Assembly (NCBI GenBank): GCA_913055845.1
Contig: CAJXKO010000003.1
Coordinates: forward strand, 1 to 64,000
Direction: 5' to 3'
Length of the DNA stretch: 64,000 nucleotides
Source of the DNA: an uncultured Bacteroidota bacterium
GTDB lineage: Bacteria; Bacteroidota; Rhodothermia; Rhodothermales; Salinibacteraceae
Made by a program: the position numbers and the translations under genes. The notes beneath the pieces were generated by a model. That model made no database searches. It saw nothing but the letters and a program-made list of their open reading frames with translations, and was not told the origin of the DNA. Within the stretch, counting starts at the first letter, position 1, and each line of letters begins with the position of its first letter. This document shows positions 20,543-30,499 of this stretch, one piece after another.

Positions 20543-21898
20543 CTACTGAGCAACACTGATACGTCTCGTACGGGTGAAGCCGTCTCCATGGACACGCAAG
20601 AGGTACACGCCGCTTGACAACGAGGACGCATCAATCCTCACTCGTTGGGAGTGCCCGCCCGACACGCGCCCCGCGAAAAGCCGGTTTATTTGACGACCAA
20701 GCACATCGTACAGAGTGACAGTTACGTCCCCGCTCTCGCGCGGCGTAAACCGCAGCGTGGCTGTTGATTGGACGGGATTCGGGGCGACCTTTTCAATGCT
20801 GACTGTCTCTTTGGGACGCACTTTAGTTTTGACAACGCTGCTCAAAGTCGTGCTCCCATCCAGATCCTCCTGTAGCAGACGAAAGCGGTGAGTGCCTGCC
20901 GAAAGGTCCTCGACGGTAAATGAGTAATTCTGCGATTCTGCGGTGGTGCCAGTTCCGTCCACCCAACCAACTTGTTCAAAGTTGCTGGAACCTACGGCAT
21001 GTTGGACTGAAAAGCCCGCATTGTTTACTTCGGTGGCTGTCACCCAATTCAGAACGGCGTTACCGCCATCGGTACGGGCCTCGAAGGAGGCAAGCTCGAC
21101 CGGGAGCACCTGCGCTCCGGTTGCCTGCTTCCCAGTCACGGCCGTCCAGTCTTCCGAGTTGCTGTAGAGGGTTTTTTCTCCATCATCGGGAATGAGAGTT
21201 GCCGATACGGTGTCCGGCATGAACCCGTAGATGGCAAAAAACTGAAATTGATCGTCCTCAGAGGTTCCCAGTTGGTCGTGTGGAATGGCGAACTCGAATC
21301 CGGTGTCGTCAACCGTGGTTACGTCGGAGGTATCATCGTAGGCGTATCTACCAGGAGCATCCCCCGTTGACGGCGTGCCGTCCAATGATTCGAGTATAGT
21401 GTCTCCGACATCTTTCACCTTTCCATCGCTGGTACTGTCCCCAGCCGCGTATCCCGCGTAGTCGGCGATGCTAGCAAAGGCCTGTGGAGACTCCGCGTCA
21501 CCTGTGATCCGTACACCAAAATCCGTCTCCATGTCCATCTGCATACTATCGACGAAGGCAAACGGCGAACTGGAGTTTGATCCAGTCGGAAGGGGAGTAC
21601 CAGCCGCGACACCATCTACGCTGGCAGAGTTGATAAATACAACCATTTCGGGGGTATCGGCTCCGGTGTCATTTTCCACCTTTCCTTCAACAGCCACATA
21701 GAGAGAGTCTGGTCCCGCGTAGGCCTTAAGTCCCACCACGCCTCCAGTGTATGAGCCCCCAGGTTCAGGGGGCGACGTGCCCACAAGCAGATATTCACTA
21801 TCGGTCGTCTGACCGTCAACGGTAGGCTGAGCCTCTACGACGGAGGGGGCGCTAAGAAGAATTGCTACAGTTAAGAGGAGAGCCGTAACATTTCTCAT
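20543..21898 (-). CDS. Secreted protein with type IX secretion (type A) C-terminal sorting domain
   Basis: Signal peptide MRNVTALLLTVAILLSAPSVVEA; C-terminus VSIEKVAPNPVQSTATLRFTPRESGDVTVTLYDVLGRQINRLF...GVYLLRVHGDGFTRTRRISVAQ is a typical T9SS CTD. Confidence 0.88.
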   Translation of the reverse strand: MRNVTALLLTVAILLSAPSVVEAQPTVDGQTTDSEYLLVGTSPPEPGGSYTGGVVGLKAYAGPDSLYVAVEGKVENDTGADTPEMVVFINSASVDGVAAGTPLPTGSNSSSPFAFVDSMQMDMETDFGVRITGDAESPQAFASIADYAGYAAGDSTSDGKVKDVGDTILESLDGTPSTGDAPGRYAYDDTSDVTTVDDTGFEFAIPHDQLGTSEDDQFQFFAIYGFMPDTVSATLIPDDGEKTLYSNSEDWTAVTGKQATGAQVLPVELASFEARTDGGNAVLNWVTATEVNNAGFSVQHAVGSSNFEQVGWVDGTGTTAESQNYSFTVEDLSAGTHRFRLLQEDLDGSTTLSSVVKTKVRPKETVSIEKVAPNPVQSTATLRFTPRESGDVTVTLYDVLGRQINRLFAGRVSGGHSQRVRIDASSLSSGVYLLRVHGDGFTRTRRISVAQ

Positions 21899-21999
21899 AA
21901 ATAAATGATTTCGGGGTTTATGGGAGAAAAATAGAAGCAAAGTAGTAGTGTCACTATCGAGCCGTGAATGCAAAGGGGCCGAGGTTCTCTGTCTACCCC

Positions 22000-22021
22000 A
22001 AACCGATACATCAATCGGTTT
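22000..22021. promoter_or_regulatory. Perfect 8-bp inverted repeat upstream of the T9SS cargo gene
   Basis: AAACCGAT-acatca-ATCGGTTT, about 100 nt upstream of the 21898 start. Confidence 0.35.
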
Positions 22022-22156
22022 CTCTCAGCACTCCCCCACGAGAGACTGAATCAATTATCCGAGGGGAACTCATACCTGCATCCGTCGCTGGGTCACGCTC
22101 CTCGCTACCTAGTCGTCCTCCGCCCGCCCATCACAAAAAGTAGCCCAAAAACATAA

Positions 22157-22190
22157 AAACCCCCTCTCAGGAATGCTGAGAAGGGGTCTT
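22157..22190 (-). terminator. Rho-independent terminator of tRNA-Ser
   Basis: Minus strand: accccttctcag-cattc-ctgagagggggttttta; stem followed by a T-run, just downstream of the tRNA 3' end. Confidence 0.8.
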
Positions 22191-22193
22191 CAG

Positions 22194-22282
22194 CGGTGGG
22201 GGAGGGATTCGAACCCCCGGGACCCGTGAGGGCCCTCCGGTTTTCGAGACCGGTGCATTCAACCAGGCTCTGCCACCCCACC
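22194..22282 (-). tRNA. tRNA-Ser (anticodon CGA)
   Basis: Reverse complement GGTGGGGTGGCAGAGCCTGGTTGAATGCACCGGTCTCGAAAACCGGAGGGCCCTCACGGGTCCCGGGGGTTCGAATCCCTCCCCCACCG. 7-bp acceptor stem, CTCGAAA anticodon loop, long variable arm, TTCGAAT loop. Confidence 0.93.
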
Positions 22283-22373
22283 AGAAGTCACGCAGCGATG
22301 GCTCCACAAGTATGTGCGAAGATCACCTACATGCCCCTTCACGACTCGTTCCTGAATGCCGGCGGGACCGGCC

Positions 22374-22394
22374 TCAAAAAGGCCGTGAAGGCCT
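22374..22394 (-). terminator. Possible terminator immediately after alaS
   Basis: Minus strand AGGCCTTCACGGCCTTTTTG: short GC stem with T-run directly after the alaS stop. Confidence 0.5.
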
Positions 22395-25287
22395 AGGCCC
22401 CTTCCCTCAGTGCCGACGCGACGATGGACGGTACTGCGTTGAGCACAGCGTCCAACTTTTCGGTGTCGCGTCCTCCGGCCGAGGCCAGTGCGGGACGCCC
22501 GCCCCCACCCCCACCCAACCGCTCACCGAGATCGCCAACAATAGCCCCAGCCTGCAGGTCGCGCTCCGAAAGGACGTCGTCGGCCACGGTAGCCACGACG
22601 TAGGCCTTTTCCCCCTCCTCCCCGAGACTGCCCAGTACGCCCACAGCCCCCTCGCCCAATTTGTCGCGGAGCTGCTGCCCAAGCGCCTGCAGGTCGTCCA
22701 TGCTGGCCCGGTCAAGACGACCCGTCACCACGGTGACGCCATTGACGGTCGTGGCATTCTCGGCAATGAAGGTGTCGAGTCGGTCCGCGAGTTGGGCGCG
22801 TCGGAGCTGTTCTACTTCATCCTGTAGCTGGTCGCGCTCACGCTGCAACTCGGCAACCGCATCTGGCAGCGAGTCGGGACGGGACCGAAATTGTCGGCGT
22901 GCCCGGTTCAATTGATCGAGTTCGGTCTCAACATGCTTCAACGCAGCGTCGCCCGCCACCGCCTCCACACGGCGCACGCCCGAGGCGACAGAGCCTTCTG
23001 AGAGGAACCGAAAAAGCCCAATCTCACCGGTGGCGCTGACGTGCGTCCCGCCGCAGAGCTCCATCGAGAAATCAGGGTCAAAGGCAATGACGCGAACTCG
23101 ATCGTCGTATTGCTCGTCAAATAGGGCAATTGCGCCACGGTCGAGGGCCTCGTCGATGGGCACGTCACGGTGCTCCTGTTTCGGGATGTTGCGCTGAATC
23201 GCAGCGTTCACGCGTCGCTCGATGTCGCGTAGCGTATCTGCCTCCAACGCATCGAAGTGGCTGAAATCGAACCGGAGCCGATCAGGCGCCACGAGTGATC
23301 CTTTCTGTTGCACGTGGTCGCCCAGCGTGTCACGAAGTACCGCGTGCATCAGGTGAGTAGCTGTATGGTGAGCGCGGATGCGACGACGGCGATCCGTGTC
23401 CACGCGGGCCTCTACCGGTGCGTCCAGCGCATCTGGCAGCGTGTCGATGGTATGGGCGATGCGTTCGCCCTCGTATTGCGTGTCGAGCACCCGGACCTCC
23501 TGGTCGCCGATGCGCAATGTGCCGGTATCTCCTACCTGCCCCCCCGCCTCTGCGTAGAAGGGGGTCTGACTGAGCTCCACCTCATACTGACGACCGCCAT
23601 CGGTTTCTACCACGCGCAATGCCCGGATTTCTGCATCCTCCACGCGCTCCTGATCATACCCAACAAACTCAGAGGCTTCCCCCTCCGTGATAGCCTGCCA
23701 CGCGTGCACATCACTCTGGTCAACTGCAAAGTCCGATGCTGCCCGGGCCCGACGTTGTTGCCGCTCCATGAGCGTCTCGTAGCCCTCCATGTCCACCTGC
23801 AGGTTCCGCTCCCGAGCCATCAACTCCGTGAGGTCGATCGGGAAGCCGTAGGTGTCGTGCAGGAGAAAGGCTACCTCGCCCGGAAGAGCACCATCGCGGG
23901 CCGTGCGAGCAAAGTCGCGGAGTATCTGTCCTCGATCTTCGGTGTCGACGTACGCCTTTTCCAGCAAGTCCATTGCCCGTCGGTCCTGCTGGAGCTCTCC
24001 GAGGAGCCGATCCGTGACCTCGCCGTCTTTCTCGCGAAAACTGGTCACGTGCGGCGCCACGCGCTCGAAGAACTCGATTCCCGTTCCCAGCGTCTCCAGA
24101 AAGCTCTCCTCCTCCGACTGGATGGCCTCCTCGATAAACTCCTGCTGCTCCACGAGCCCATCGAACTGTCCCCCCATTTTCTCGATGAGGGGATCGACGA
24201 GACGGTAGAGAAATGGCTCCTCGAGAGCGAGCGTCTGGTAGCCGTACCGGACGGCGCGGCGCAGGATGCGACGGATGACGTACCCCCGGCCCTCATTGCT
24301 CGGCATGACACCATCGGAAATGGCAAAGGCGATGGCCCGGATGTGGTCGGCCACTACGCGGAGAGCGATGCGGACACGCTCACGCTCCTCCGCATCGTCG
24401 ATCTGAAGATTGTCGTACCCCTGCACGTCGTCTCGGGGCGAGAGGGCGGCAATGGCCCGCAGGAGCGGAGCGAAAAGGTCGGTATCGTACGTCGATTCTT
24501 TGCCCTGCAGGACCGCCACCATGCGCTCGAAGCCCATGCCCGTGTCCACGTGCTGGTCGTCCAGCGGCTCCAGGGTGCCGTCGGACTGTGCGTTGTACTG
24601 GATAAAAACCAGGTTCCAGAGCTCCATCACCTGAGGATGGTCCTCATTTACGAGGGCGTAGCCAGGCGTTTTCACCCGGTCGGCCTCGGGCCGCAGGTCT
24701 ACGTGGATTTCGGAGCACGGCCCACAGGGCCCAGTGTCGCCCATCATCCAAAAGTTTTCCTTAGAGGGCTCGTAGAGAACACGCTCGTCGGGAAGTGGCG
24801 TGTGCTTACGCCAGAGATCGTAGGCCTCCTCGTCCCTGCCCACCCCGAAGTCCTCATCTCCCTCGTGGACCGTGGCGTAAAGCCGATCCGGGGCCAATCC
24901 CCACCGCTCCACCAGCAGTTCCCACGCCCACTGAATGGCCTCCGCCTTAAAGTAGTCGCCGAAGCTCCAATTGCCGAGCATCTCGAAGAAGGTGTGGTGG
25001 TAAGTGTCGTGCCCCACCTCTTCCAGGTCGTTGTGCTTGCCGGACACCCGCAGGCACTTTTGAGTGTCCACCGCCCGCATGTAGGGACGCTGGCCAGCCC
25101 CCAGGAACACGTCTTTAAACTGGTTCATGCCAGCGTTTGTGAACAGGAGCGTGCTGTCGCCCTCCGGGACGAGCGAGGCGCTAGGAACGATTTCGTGGCC
25201 CTTGTCCTCAAAGAACTGCAGAAAGTCTCGCCGAAGCTCTTCAGAGGTACGGGGGGCATCGGTGGTAGATTGGAGATGCGGGTTCAT
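22393..25287 (-). CDS. alaS: Alanyl-tRNA synthetase
   Basis: RRDFLQFFEDKGHEIVPSASLVPEGDSTLLFTNAGMNQFKDVFLG; second half contains HHTATHLMHAVLR and CGGTHVSATGEIG. Confidence 0.98.
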   Translation of the reverse strand: MNPHLQSTTDAPRTSEELRRDFLQFFEDKGHEIVPSASLVPEGDSTLLFTNAGMNQFKDVFLGAGQRPYMRAVDTQKCLRVSGKHNDLEEVGHDTYHHTFFEMLGNWSFGDYFKAEAIQWAWELLVERWGLAPDRLYATVHEGDEDFGVGRDEEAYDLWRKHTPLPDERVLYEPSKENFWMMGDTGPCGPCSEIHVDLRPEADRVKTPGYALVNEDHPQVMELWNLVFIQYNAQSDGTLEPLDDQHVDTGMGFERMVAVLQGKESTYDTDLFAPLLRAIAALSPRDDVQGYDNLQIDDAEERERVRIALRVVADHIRAIAFAISDGVMPSNEGRGYVIRRILRRAVRYGYQTLALEEPFLYRLVDPLIEKMGGQFDGLVEQQEFIEEAIQSEEESFLETLGTGIEFFERVAPHVTSFREKDGEVTDRLLGELQQDRRAMDLLEKAYVDTEDRGQILRDFARTARDGALPGEVAFLLHDTYGFPIDLTELMARERNLQVDMEGYETLMERQQRRARAASDFAVDQSDVHAWQAITEGEASEFVGYDQERVEDAEIRALRVVETDGGRQYEVELSQTPFYAEAGGQVGDTGTLRIGDQEVRVLDTQYEGERIAHTIDTLPDALDAPVEARVDTDRRRRIRAHHTATHLMHAVLRDTLGDHVQQKGSLVAPDRLRFDFSHFDALEADTLRDIERRVNAAIQRNIPKQEHRDVPIDEALDRGAIALFDEQYDDRVRVIAFDPDFSMELCGGTHVSATGEIGLFRFLSEGSVASGVRRVEAVAGDAALKHVETELDQLNRARRQFRSRPDSLPDAVAELQRERDQLQDEVEQLRRAQLADRLDTFIAENATTVNGVTVVTGRLDRASMDDLQALGQQLRDKLGEGAVGVLGSLGEEGEKAYVVATVADDVLSERDLQAGAIVGDLGERLGGGGGGRPALASAGGRDTEKLDAVLNAVPSIVASALREGA

Positions 25288-25439
25288 CGACGCGGTCAAG
25301 AGTCAGTTCTCGGTGAGCGTGGTTGTATCGTGGAGCGTGGAATAGGACTCTTCGTGTACGGCTGAGTGCAACGAGGATTCCGACACCGGGAGACTGGAGG
25401 GGGCGGCGCCGGACCTCCTGCCCCCGGACGCTGTGAGTC

Positions 25440-26066
25440 TCAGCACTGATCGCTGGGCGTGCCGTTCGAGACAAACCGGTTATCGGCCAGGTACCAGCGC
25501 CACGGCCGCTTCACGCCGCTGGAGATGCCGATTCGGGACGACTGCGCAACCTCTTCTTCCTTTATAACCTGCCCTTCAGCGAAATACACTGGTGGGGCCG
25601 TGAGCCGTGCCCCGTGGAGACCCTCTGCAATATCGAAGGCTTCTGTCAGCTTGCCCGGACCATTGGTAAGCTCCACATCTCGCGGACGTTCACGGCGGTT
25701 CTGCATGAAGGACTCCCCGGACACCGGCTCGACCGCTCGGATGAGCACAGCGCCCGCGGTGCCTTCTGGCTCGGTTACGACATTGAGGAGCCAGTGGACA
25801 CCATAAATGAGATAGACGTAGGCGGTCCCCGGCGGCGCAAACAGATCGCGGCCGCGCCCTTGTCCGGTCACGGCACCGGTCTCCGGGTCCGTCGCCAGAT
25901 GCGCGGCGTGGCAGGCCGGATCGTCTTCGGTGTAGGCCTCCGTCTCCACGATGCGTCCGACCAGTTGTCCGGCCTCGGGGTGCTCGTGGATGAGGAGCCC
26001 CCCAAGCAAGTCTTGCGCGACTGGGAGCGTCGGGCGATCAAAAAACGAGGACGGAAGTGGCTTCAT
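25440..26066 (-). CDS. DNA-3-methyladenine glycosylase (AAG/MPG family)
   Basis: FFDRPTLPVAQDLLGGLLIHE...GRIVETEAYTEDDPACHA...GTAYVYLIYGVHWLLNVVTEPEG...LTNGPGKLTEAF. Confidence 0.95.
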   Translation of the reverse strand: MKPLPSSFFDRPTLPVAQDLLGGLLIHEHPEAGQLVGRIVETEAYTEDDPACHAAHLATDPETGAVTGQGRGRDLFAPPGTAYVYLIYGVHWLLNVVTEPEGTAGAVLIRAVEPVSGESFMQNRRERPRDVELTNGPGKLTEAFDIAEGLHGARLTAPPVYFAEGQVIKEEEVAQSSRIGISSGVKRPWRWYLADNRFVSNGTPSDQC

Positions 26067-26135
26067 CGAAGGCGAACAGTTTGGTAGGCAGGCCAGTAGG
26101 TCGAGTGTTCACTGATCTTGGGAAGCTTGTCGTCC

Positions 26136-27065
26136 ATGTCTTCCTCTCCCTCCCCGGCCGCAACCGCGATGGACGCGGTCTTCGAGGCCGACACATTCCA
26201 AACCCTGACCCTGAACCTCCCCGAGGCGCACGTCACGCTGCGCCCCCACGACGAGGCCGATCGGGTGCATGTTCGCGGGGGGATCCCCGACGCCGCCCCG
26301 GAACAGGCGCAACGGGCCTTCGACCGCACAAACATCGCCGCGCGCCAATCGGGCGATCGCCTGCTTGTTCACGGTGAGGGACCTTCAGCCACCGTAGAGG
26401 ACTGGCGGTGGCGCCAGCGCGGCCTCACGGCGGTCCATCTACTTGTCCATCTGCCGCCCGAGTTGGCCGTAGATGCCTCTCTGCCCGGTGGGTCCGTGGA
26501 CGCCTCCGGACTTGCCGGCGTCCTCGACCTGACGGTACACGGCGGGTCGGTCCACACTGCAAACCTGCAGGGACCTCTGCGGATCCAGGGCAGCGGCGGG
26601 GCGCTCACGGTGTCGAACAGCAGTGGGCCCGTGGCCCTTGACTGGGCCGGTGGGGAGGTCACGTTGAGCGGCACTCGCGACGAGGTTGCACTCCGGGCAC
26701 GGGCCGCCCCGACCACTCTTTCTGATGCCCAGGCCCCCGTAGACCTCGCCGTGCACGGCGCCCCACTTTCCTTGCAGGACGTAAACGGTCCCTGCGACGC
26801 GATGGTGCACGGCGCGTCCCTAACCTACCGCGGCGCCCCGCAATGGGACACGACGCTCCGGGTCGCGGGCGGTCCGCTCTACGCGTACCTCCCAGCCGCC
26901 CACGAAGCATCCGTGTCTCTCTCGGGCAGTCAGGTGGCGCTAGACGACGCCTTTGAGTTTGCGGGCACCCAGACAGATGGGCACGCCACCGGCACCCTAC
27001 AGGGAGGCGGCGTTTCTCTCACCTTCCAGGCTGTACAAGGCCTGGTTGCCTGCCGCGCCCAATAG
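26136..27065 (+). CDS. DUF4097-like putative adhesin
   Basis: Repetitive beta-helix-like region (VDASGLAGVLDLTVHGGSVHTANLQGPLRIQGSGGALTVSNSSGPVALDWAGGEVTLSG). Confidence 0.6.
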   Translation: MSSSPSPAATAMDAVFEADTFQTLTLNLPEAHVTLRPHDEADRVHVRGGIPDAAPEQAQRAFDRTNIAARQSGDRLLVHGEGPSATVEDWRWRQRGLTAVHLLVHLPPELAVDASLPGGSVDASGLAGVLDLTVHGGSVHTANLQGPLRIQGSGGALTVSNSSGPVALDWAGGEVTLSGTRDEVALRARAAPTTLSDAQAPVDLAVHGAPLSLQDVNGPCDAMVHGASLTYRGAPQWDTTLRVAGGPLYAYLPAAHEASVSLSGSQVALDDAFEFAGTQTDGHATGTLQGGGVSLTFQAVQGLVACRAQ

Positions 27066-27073
27066 CACCCGCG

Positions 27074-28261
27074 CTAGGTCCGCTCAATGGCAAGGGCCAC
27101 GCCTCCACCCGTGCCGTGGCAAATTGAGGCGAGCCCCAGCGTGCCGTCGTGCTGGTGCAGGGCGTGCAGGAGCGTAACAGTGATGCGGGTGCCCGATGCC
27201 CCGATGGGGTGGCCGAGCGCAATGGCCCCACCGTGCACGTTCAGTTGATCGTACGGGACGTCTAGCTCGCGGTGGAAAAGAATGTTGTTGATGGCGAAGG
27301 CCTCGTTGTTCTCGAAGAGGTCATAGTCGCCAATCTCAGTACTCGTAGCGTCGAGCACATCGCGGACCGCCGGAATAGGGGCCTCCGGAAACCGCCACGA
27401 CTCGCGCGCCGACCAGCCGCCGCGATGCACCTTGGCAAGCGGCGTAAGGCCGTGCGCCTCGATGGCGTCCGCACTGGCCAACAGCATCGCTGCCGCCCCG
27501 TCGGAAATCTGGCTGCTGTTTCCTGCCGTCAAGACGCCGTCTTTCGTAAACGCGGGGCTCAACTTGGAGAGGCCCTCGGCGGTCGTCCCCGGCCGAATGC
27601 CTTCATCCTCCGCCAGCGTTTCAGGGCCCGATCGGTCTTCGTACTCGACGGGGGCAATCTCGTCGTCGAATCGTCCCTCGTCGGTGGCCGTGGCGGCCCG
27701 CTGCTGCGACGTGGCGGCAATCTCATCAAGCGCGTCGCGGGGGATGCCGTGCTCTTCACAGAGTCGCTCGGTCTGCTCACCCATGGCTTCCCCGCTCATC
27801 GGATCGCTGAGGCCGTCCCGCTGCATGATGTCTTGTACCTGCTCCCCTCCCGGCGAAAGTGTGTACCCCCACCGCGCCCCGGAATCAAGATAGTACCCGG
27901 CGTCGGACATCGCCTCGACGCCCCCCGCCAGGATAAGGTCTGCCTCGCCGGCCTTAATCATCGTCGCGCCGTTCATAATCGACATCATGCTGGATGCGCA
28001 CACCATGTCCACAGCGTAGCCGTCCACGTGCTCGGGAATGCCGGCCTGTAGGGCCGCCTGCCGTGGCACGAGTTGACCGTGCCCGGCGCGCAGGACGTTG
28101 CCGAAAATGTAGAGATCCAGTCCCCCACCGTCCACGTCGGCACGGTCGAGGGCCGCCCGCATGGCAGGCGCCGCGAGGTCCACAGGCGAGTGGTCCTTCA
28201 GGGCACCGCCGAAGCGGCCAATAGGGGTACGAACGGCGGAGGCAATGTAGACGTCACGCAT
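27074..28261 (-). CDS. Acetyl-CoA C-acyltransferase (thiolase)
   Basis: RDVYIASAVRTPIGRFGGALK; VDMVCASSMMSIMNG; NVHGGAIALGHPIGASGTRI; ICHGTGGGVALAIE. Confidence 0.96.
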   Translation of the reverse strand: MRDVYIASAVRTPIGRFGGALKDHSPVDLAAPAMRAALDRADVDGGGLDLYIFGNVLRAGHGQLVPRQAALQAGIPEHVDGYAVDMVCASSMMSIMNGATMIKAGEADLILAGGVEAMSDAGYYLDSGARWGYTLSPGGEQVQDIMQRDGLSDPMSGEAMGEQTERLCEEHGIPRDALDEIAATSQQRAATATDEGRFDDEIAPVEYEDRSGPETLAEDEGIRPGTTAEGLSKLSPAFTKDGVLTAGNSSQISDGAAAMLLASADAIEAHGLTPLAKVHRGGWSARESWRFPEAPIPAVRDVLDATSTEIGDYDLFENNEAFAINNILFHRELDVPYDQLNVHGGAIALGHPIGASGTRITVTLLHALHQHDGTLGLASICHGTGGGVALAIERT

Positions 28262-28317
28262 GAGGAACTGGGGAGTGGTGGAACAGAAATCGGTTGGGAG
28301 AGCAAAAGGCCGCTCCG

Positions 28318-30414
28318 TTAGGGAGCCCGCAACTGCTCTCGGAGGCGTGCGGGATCCGTGGTGGGCGCCTCACACTGGAAGTCCCGACACACGTAAGCGG
28401 CGGCCCCTTCATTCAGCGGGGGCTGCGCGGCTGTAAACGGAGCCAGTTCAGTAATCTCAGGGGCGTCGCCGGGCGGTCGATGCAGAGTGACAGTGGTCGG
28501 CGAGTAGGCGTCGCGCATCACCTCGATTAAGGCGGTTGTGTCGTCGGCGTCAGCAGCGCCCGCCACAACAACCTCGCGGGGGCGTCCCAGCGCCCAATGA
28601 AGCCCCATGAGGAGCGCCGTAAATCCGGTTGGACGGCTGTGGACGTCCGCCCCCGTCCAACGGCTCAGCGCCGCAGCCTTGTCCTCATAGGCCGTTCGTC
28701 CCGTAAAACGCGCCAGCCGCAGCAGATTCATGAGCTGCACGGAGTTGCCAGACGGCCGAGCCCCATCGCTTGCCTCCTTGGGGCGTACAATAAGGGTCTC
28801 CCCGTCGTCCGGGGTCAGGTAGAAGCCCCCAGCATCCGCGTCCCAAAATCGGTCAAGGCATGCGTCCATGTGATCGCGGGCGGCGCGGAGCCAGCGGGGG
28901 TCAAAGGTTGTCTCGTAGAGTTCCAGCAGGCCCCAGGTCAGGTACGCATAGTCGTCAAGCGTGGCCCGAATGCCTGCTTCCCCATTACGGTAGCGATGCA
29001 GCAGGCGTCCCTTCGCATTGTGCATTGTGTCCGCCAGGAACTCGGCGGCGTCGACGGCAACTCTCTCGTATTCGGGCTCATCGAAGGCGCGCGCTGCGGT
29101 GGCGAGGGACGCCACCATGAGGCCGTTCCAGTCGGTGAGCACCTTGTCGTCCAGACCAGGACGGGGTCGGTCGTCCCGGGCGCCAAACAACGCGTTGCGG
29201 GCGGTGTCCAGACGCTCGCGGAGGACCTCTTCATCCATGCCGCGCCGTTCCGCCTCCTCGGCCAAGGAACGGTCGAGGTGGAGCACGTTTTTGCCCGTTC
29301 GTTTCCCGGTGCTTTCGTCCTGGTAATTGCCCTCCGGACTCATGTTGTAGACGTCAATCGCGAGCTCCGCGAGGTCCGGCTCAAGCAGATCGCGGACTTC
29401 GTTGGTCGACCACACGTAAAACGCGCCCTCCTCCATCTCACCCTCCTCGTTCTCACTGTCGGCGTCCTCGGCCGAGTAGAAGCCGCCCTCCGGCGCCCGC
29501 AGGTCTCGTAACACATACGTGAGCGTCTCGCGGGCCGTCGTTTCGTAGCGGGCTTCTCCGGTAACCTGGAAGGCCTCCGTGTACGCCAGGACGTGCATCG
29601 CCTGGTCGTAGAGCATCTTCTCAAAGTGCGGCAGGGTCCACTGCGGGTCGGTGGAGTAGCGGTGGAAGCCGTAGCCTACCTGGTCAAAGAGGCCGCCGAG
29701 GCGCATTTGGTCGAGCGTCTCGGTAACCATGCCTAGTGCTCGCCCCTCGCCGGTGCGGTGCCAGTGGCGCAGGAGAAAAAGCAAATTGTGCGGGGCAGGA
29801 AACTTCGGCGCTGACCCGAAGCCCCCGTGCGTTCGGTCAAATTGGCGGGCGAGCTGCCGGGCTGCCTCATCAAGGAGCTCAGGGCCGGGCGCATCCCCGT
29901 CCTCTTGTCCCTCCATGGAGCGGCGCAGCAAATCGGTCACCTCCTCGGCGTCGTCAAGCAGCTTGTCACGGTCGTTTTGCCAGAGCGACCGTACGCGTGG
30001 AAGCAGGTCCATGAGCCCCGTCTGCTGGAAGCGACCCTCTTTGGGCAGGTATGTCGCTGCGAAAAAGGGCTTGCGGTCCGGCGTGAGGAGTACCGTGAGC
30101 GGCCAGCCCCCCTGTCCCCGCATCATCTGGCATACGTCCATGTAGATGCTGTCCACGTCGGGCCGCTCCTCACGATCCACTTTGATGGCGACGTAACCGT
30201 CATTGAGTAGGGCAGCCACCTCCTCATCCTCGAAGGACTCCCGCTCCATGACATGGCACCAGTGGCACGTGGAGTACCCGATCGACAGAAAAATCGGTTT
30301 ATCCTCGGCCCGCGCCTTCGCAAAGGCCTTCTCGCCCCACGGGTACCAGTCCACAGGATTGTCCTGGTGCTGACGGAGGTAGGGACTCTGCTCGTCGGCG
30401 AGGCGGTTGGGCAT
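28318..30414 (-). CDS. Thioredoxin-domain protein, DUF255/YyaL (SPATA20-like) family
   Basis: [34 protein letters not shown]...[24 protein letters not shown]. Confidence 0.95.
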   Translation of the reverse strand: MPNRLADEQSPYLRQHQDNPVDWYPWGEKAFAKARAEDKPIFLSIGYSTCHWCHVMERESFEDEEVAALLNDGYVAIKVDREERPDVDSIYMDVCQMMRGQGGWPLTVLLTPDRKPFFAATYLPKEGRFQQTGLMDLLPRVRSLWQNDRDKLLDDAEEVTDLLRRSMEGQEDGDAPGPELLDEAARQLARQFDRTHGGFGSAPKFPAPHNLLFLLRHWHRTGEGRALGMVTETLDQMRLGGLFDQVGYGFHRYSTDPQWTLPHFEKMLYDQAMHVLAYTEAFQVTGEARYETTARETLTYVLRDLRAPEGGFYSAEDADSENEEGEMEEGAFYVWSTNEVRDLLEPDLAELAIDVYNMSPEGNYQDESTGKRTGKNVLHLDRSLAEEAERRGMDEEVLRERLDTARNALFGARDDRPRPGLDDKVLTDWNGLMVASLATAARAFDEPEYERVAVDAAEFLADTMHNAKGRLLHRYRNGEAGIRATLDDYAYLTWGLLELYETTFDPRWLRAARDHMDACLDRFWDADAGGFYLTPDDGETLIVRPKEASDGARPSGNSVQLMNLLRLARFTGRTAYEDKAAALSRWTGADVHSRPTGFTALLMGLHWALGRPREVVVAGAADADDTTALIEVMRDAYSPTTVTLHRPPGDAPEITELAPFTAAQPPLNEGAAAYVCRDFQCEAPTTDPARLREQLRAP

Positions 30415-30499
30415 GGCACTGGAGAGAATGGGACTGGCGAACACGGATCAGGCCGCGCGGCTCCAAGACGATTCCTCACACATCACGAGGCACGCAGCA

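Noticed and set aside
20405-20617. ORF encoding MVFEAVEEGFEPPGFETG...
   Set aside because: EEGFEPP-type peptides are the usual spurious translation of tRNA T-arm antisense sequence; here it crosses the tRNA-Ser pseudogene. The 22196-22396 ORF is the same artefact over the intact tRNA.
23308-25365. 685-aa ORF antisense to alaS
   Set aside because: Exactly opposite a confident alaS; GC-rich codon bias commonly leaves long stop-free antisense frames. No recognisable domain.
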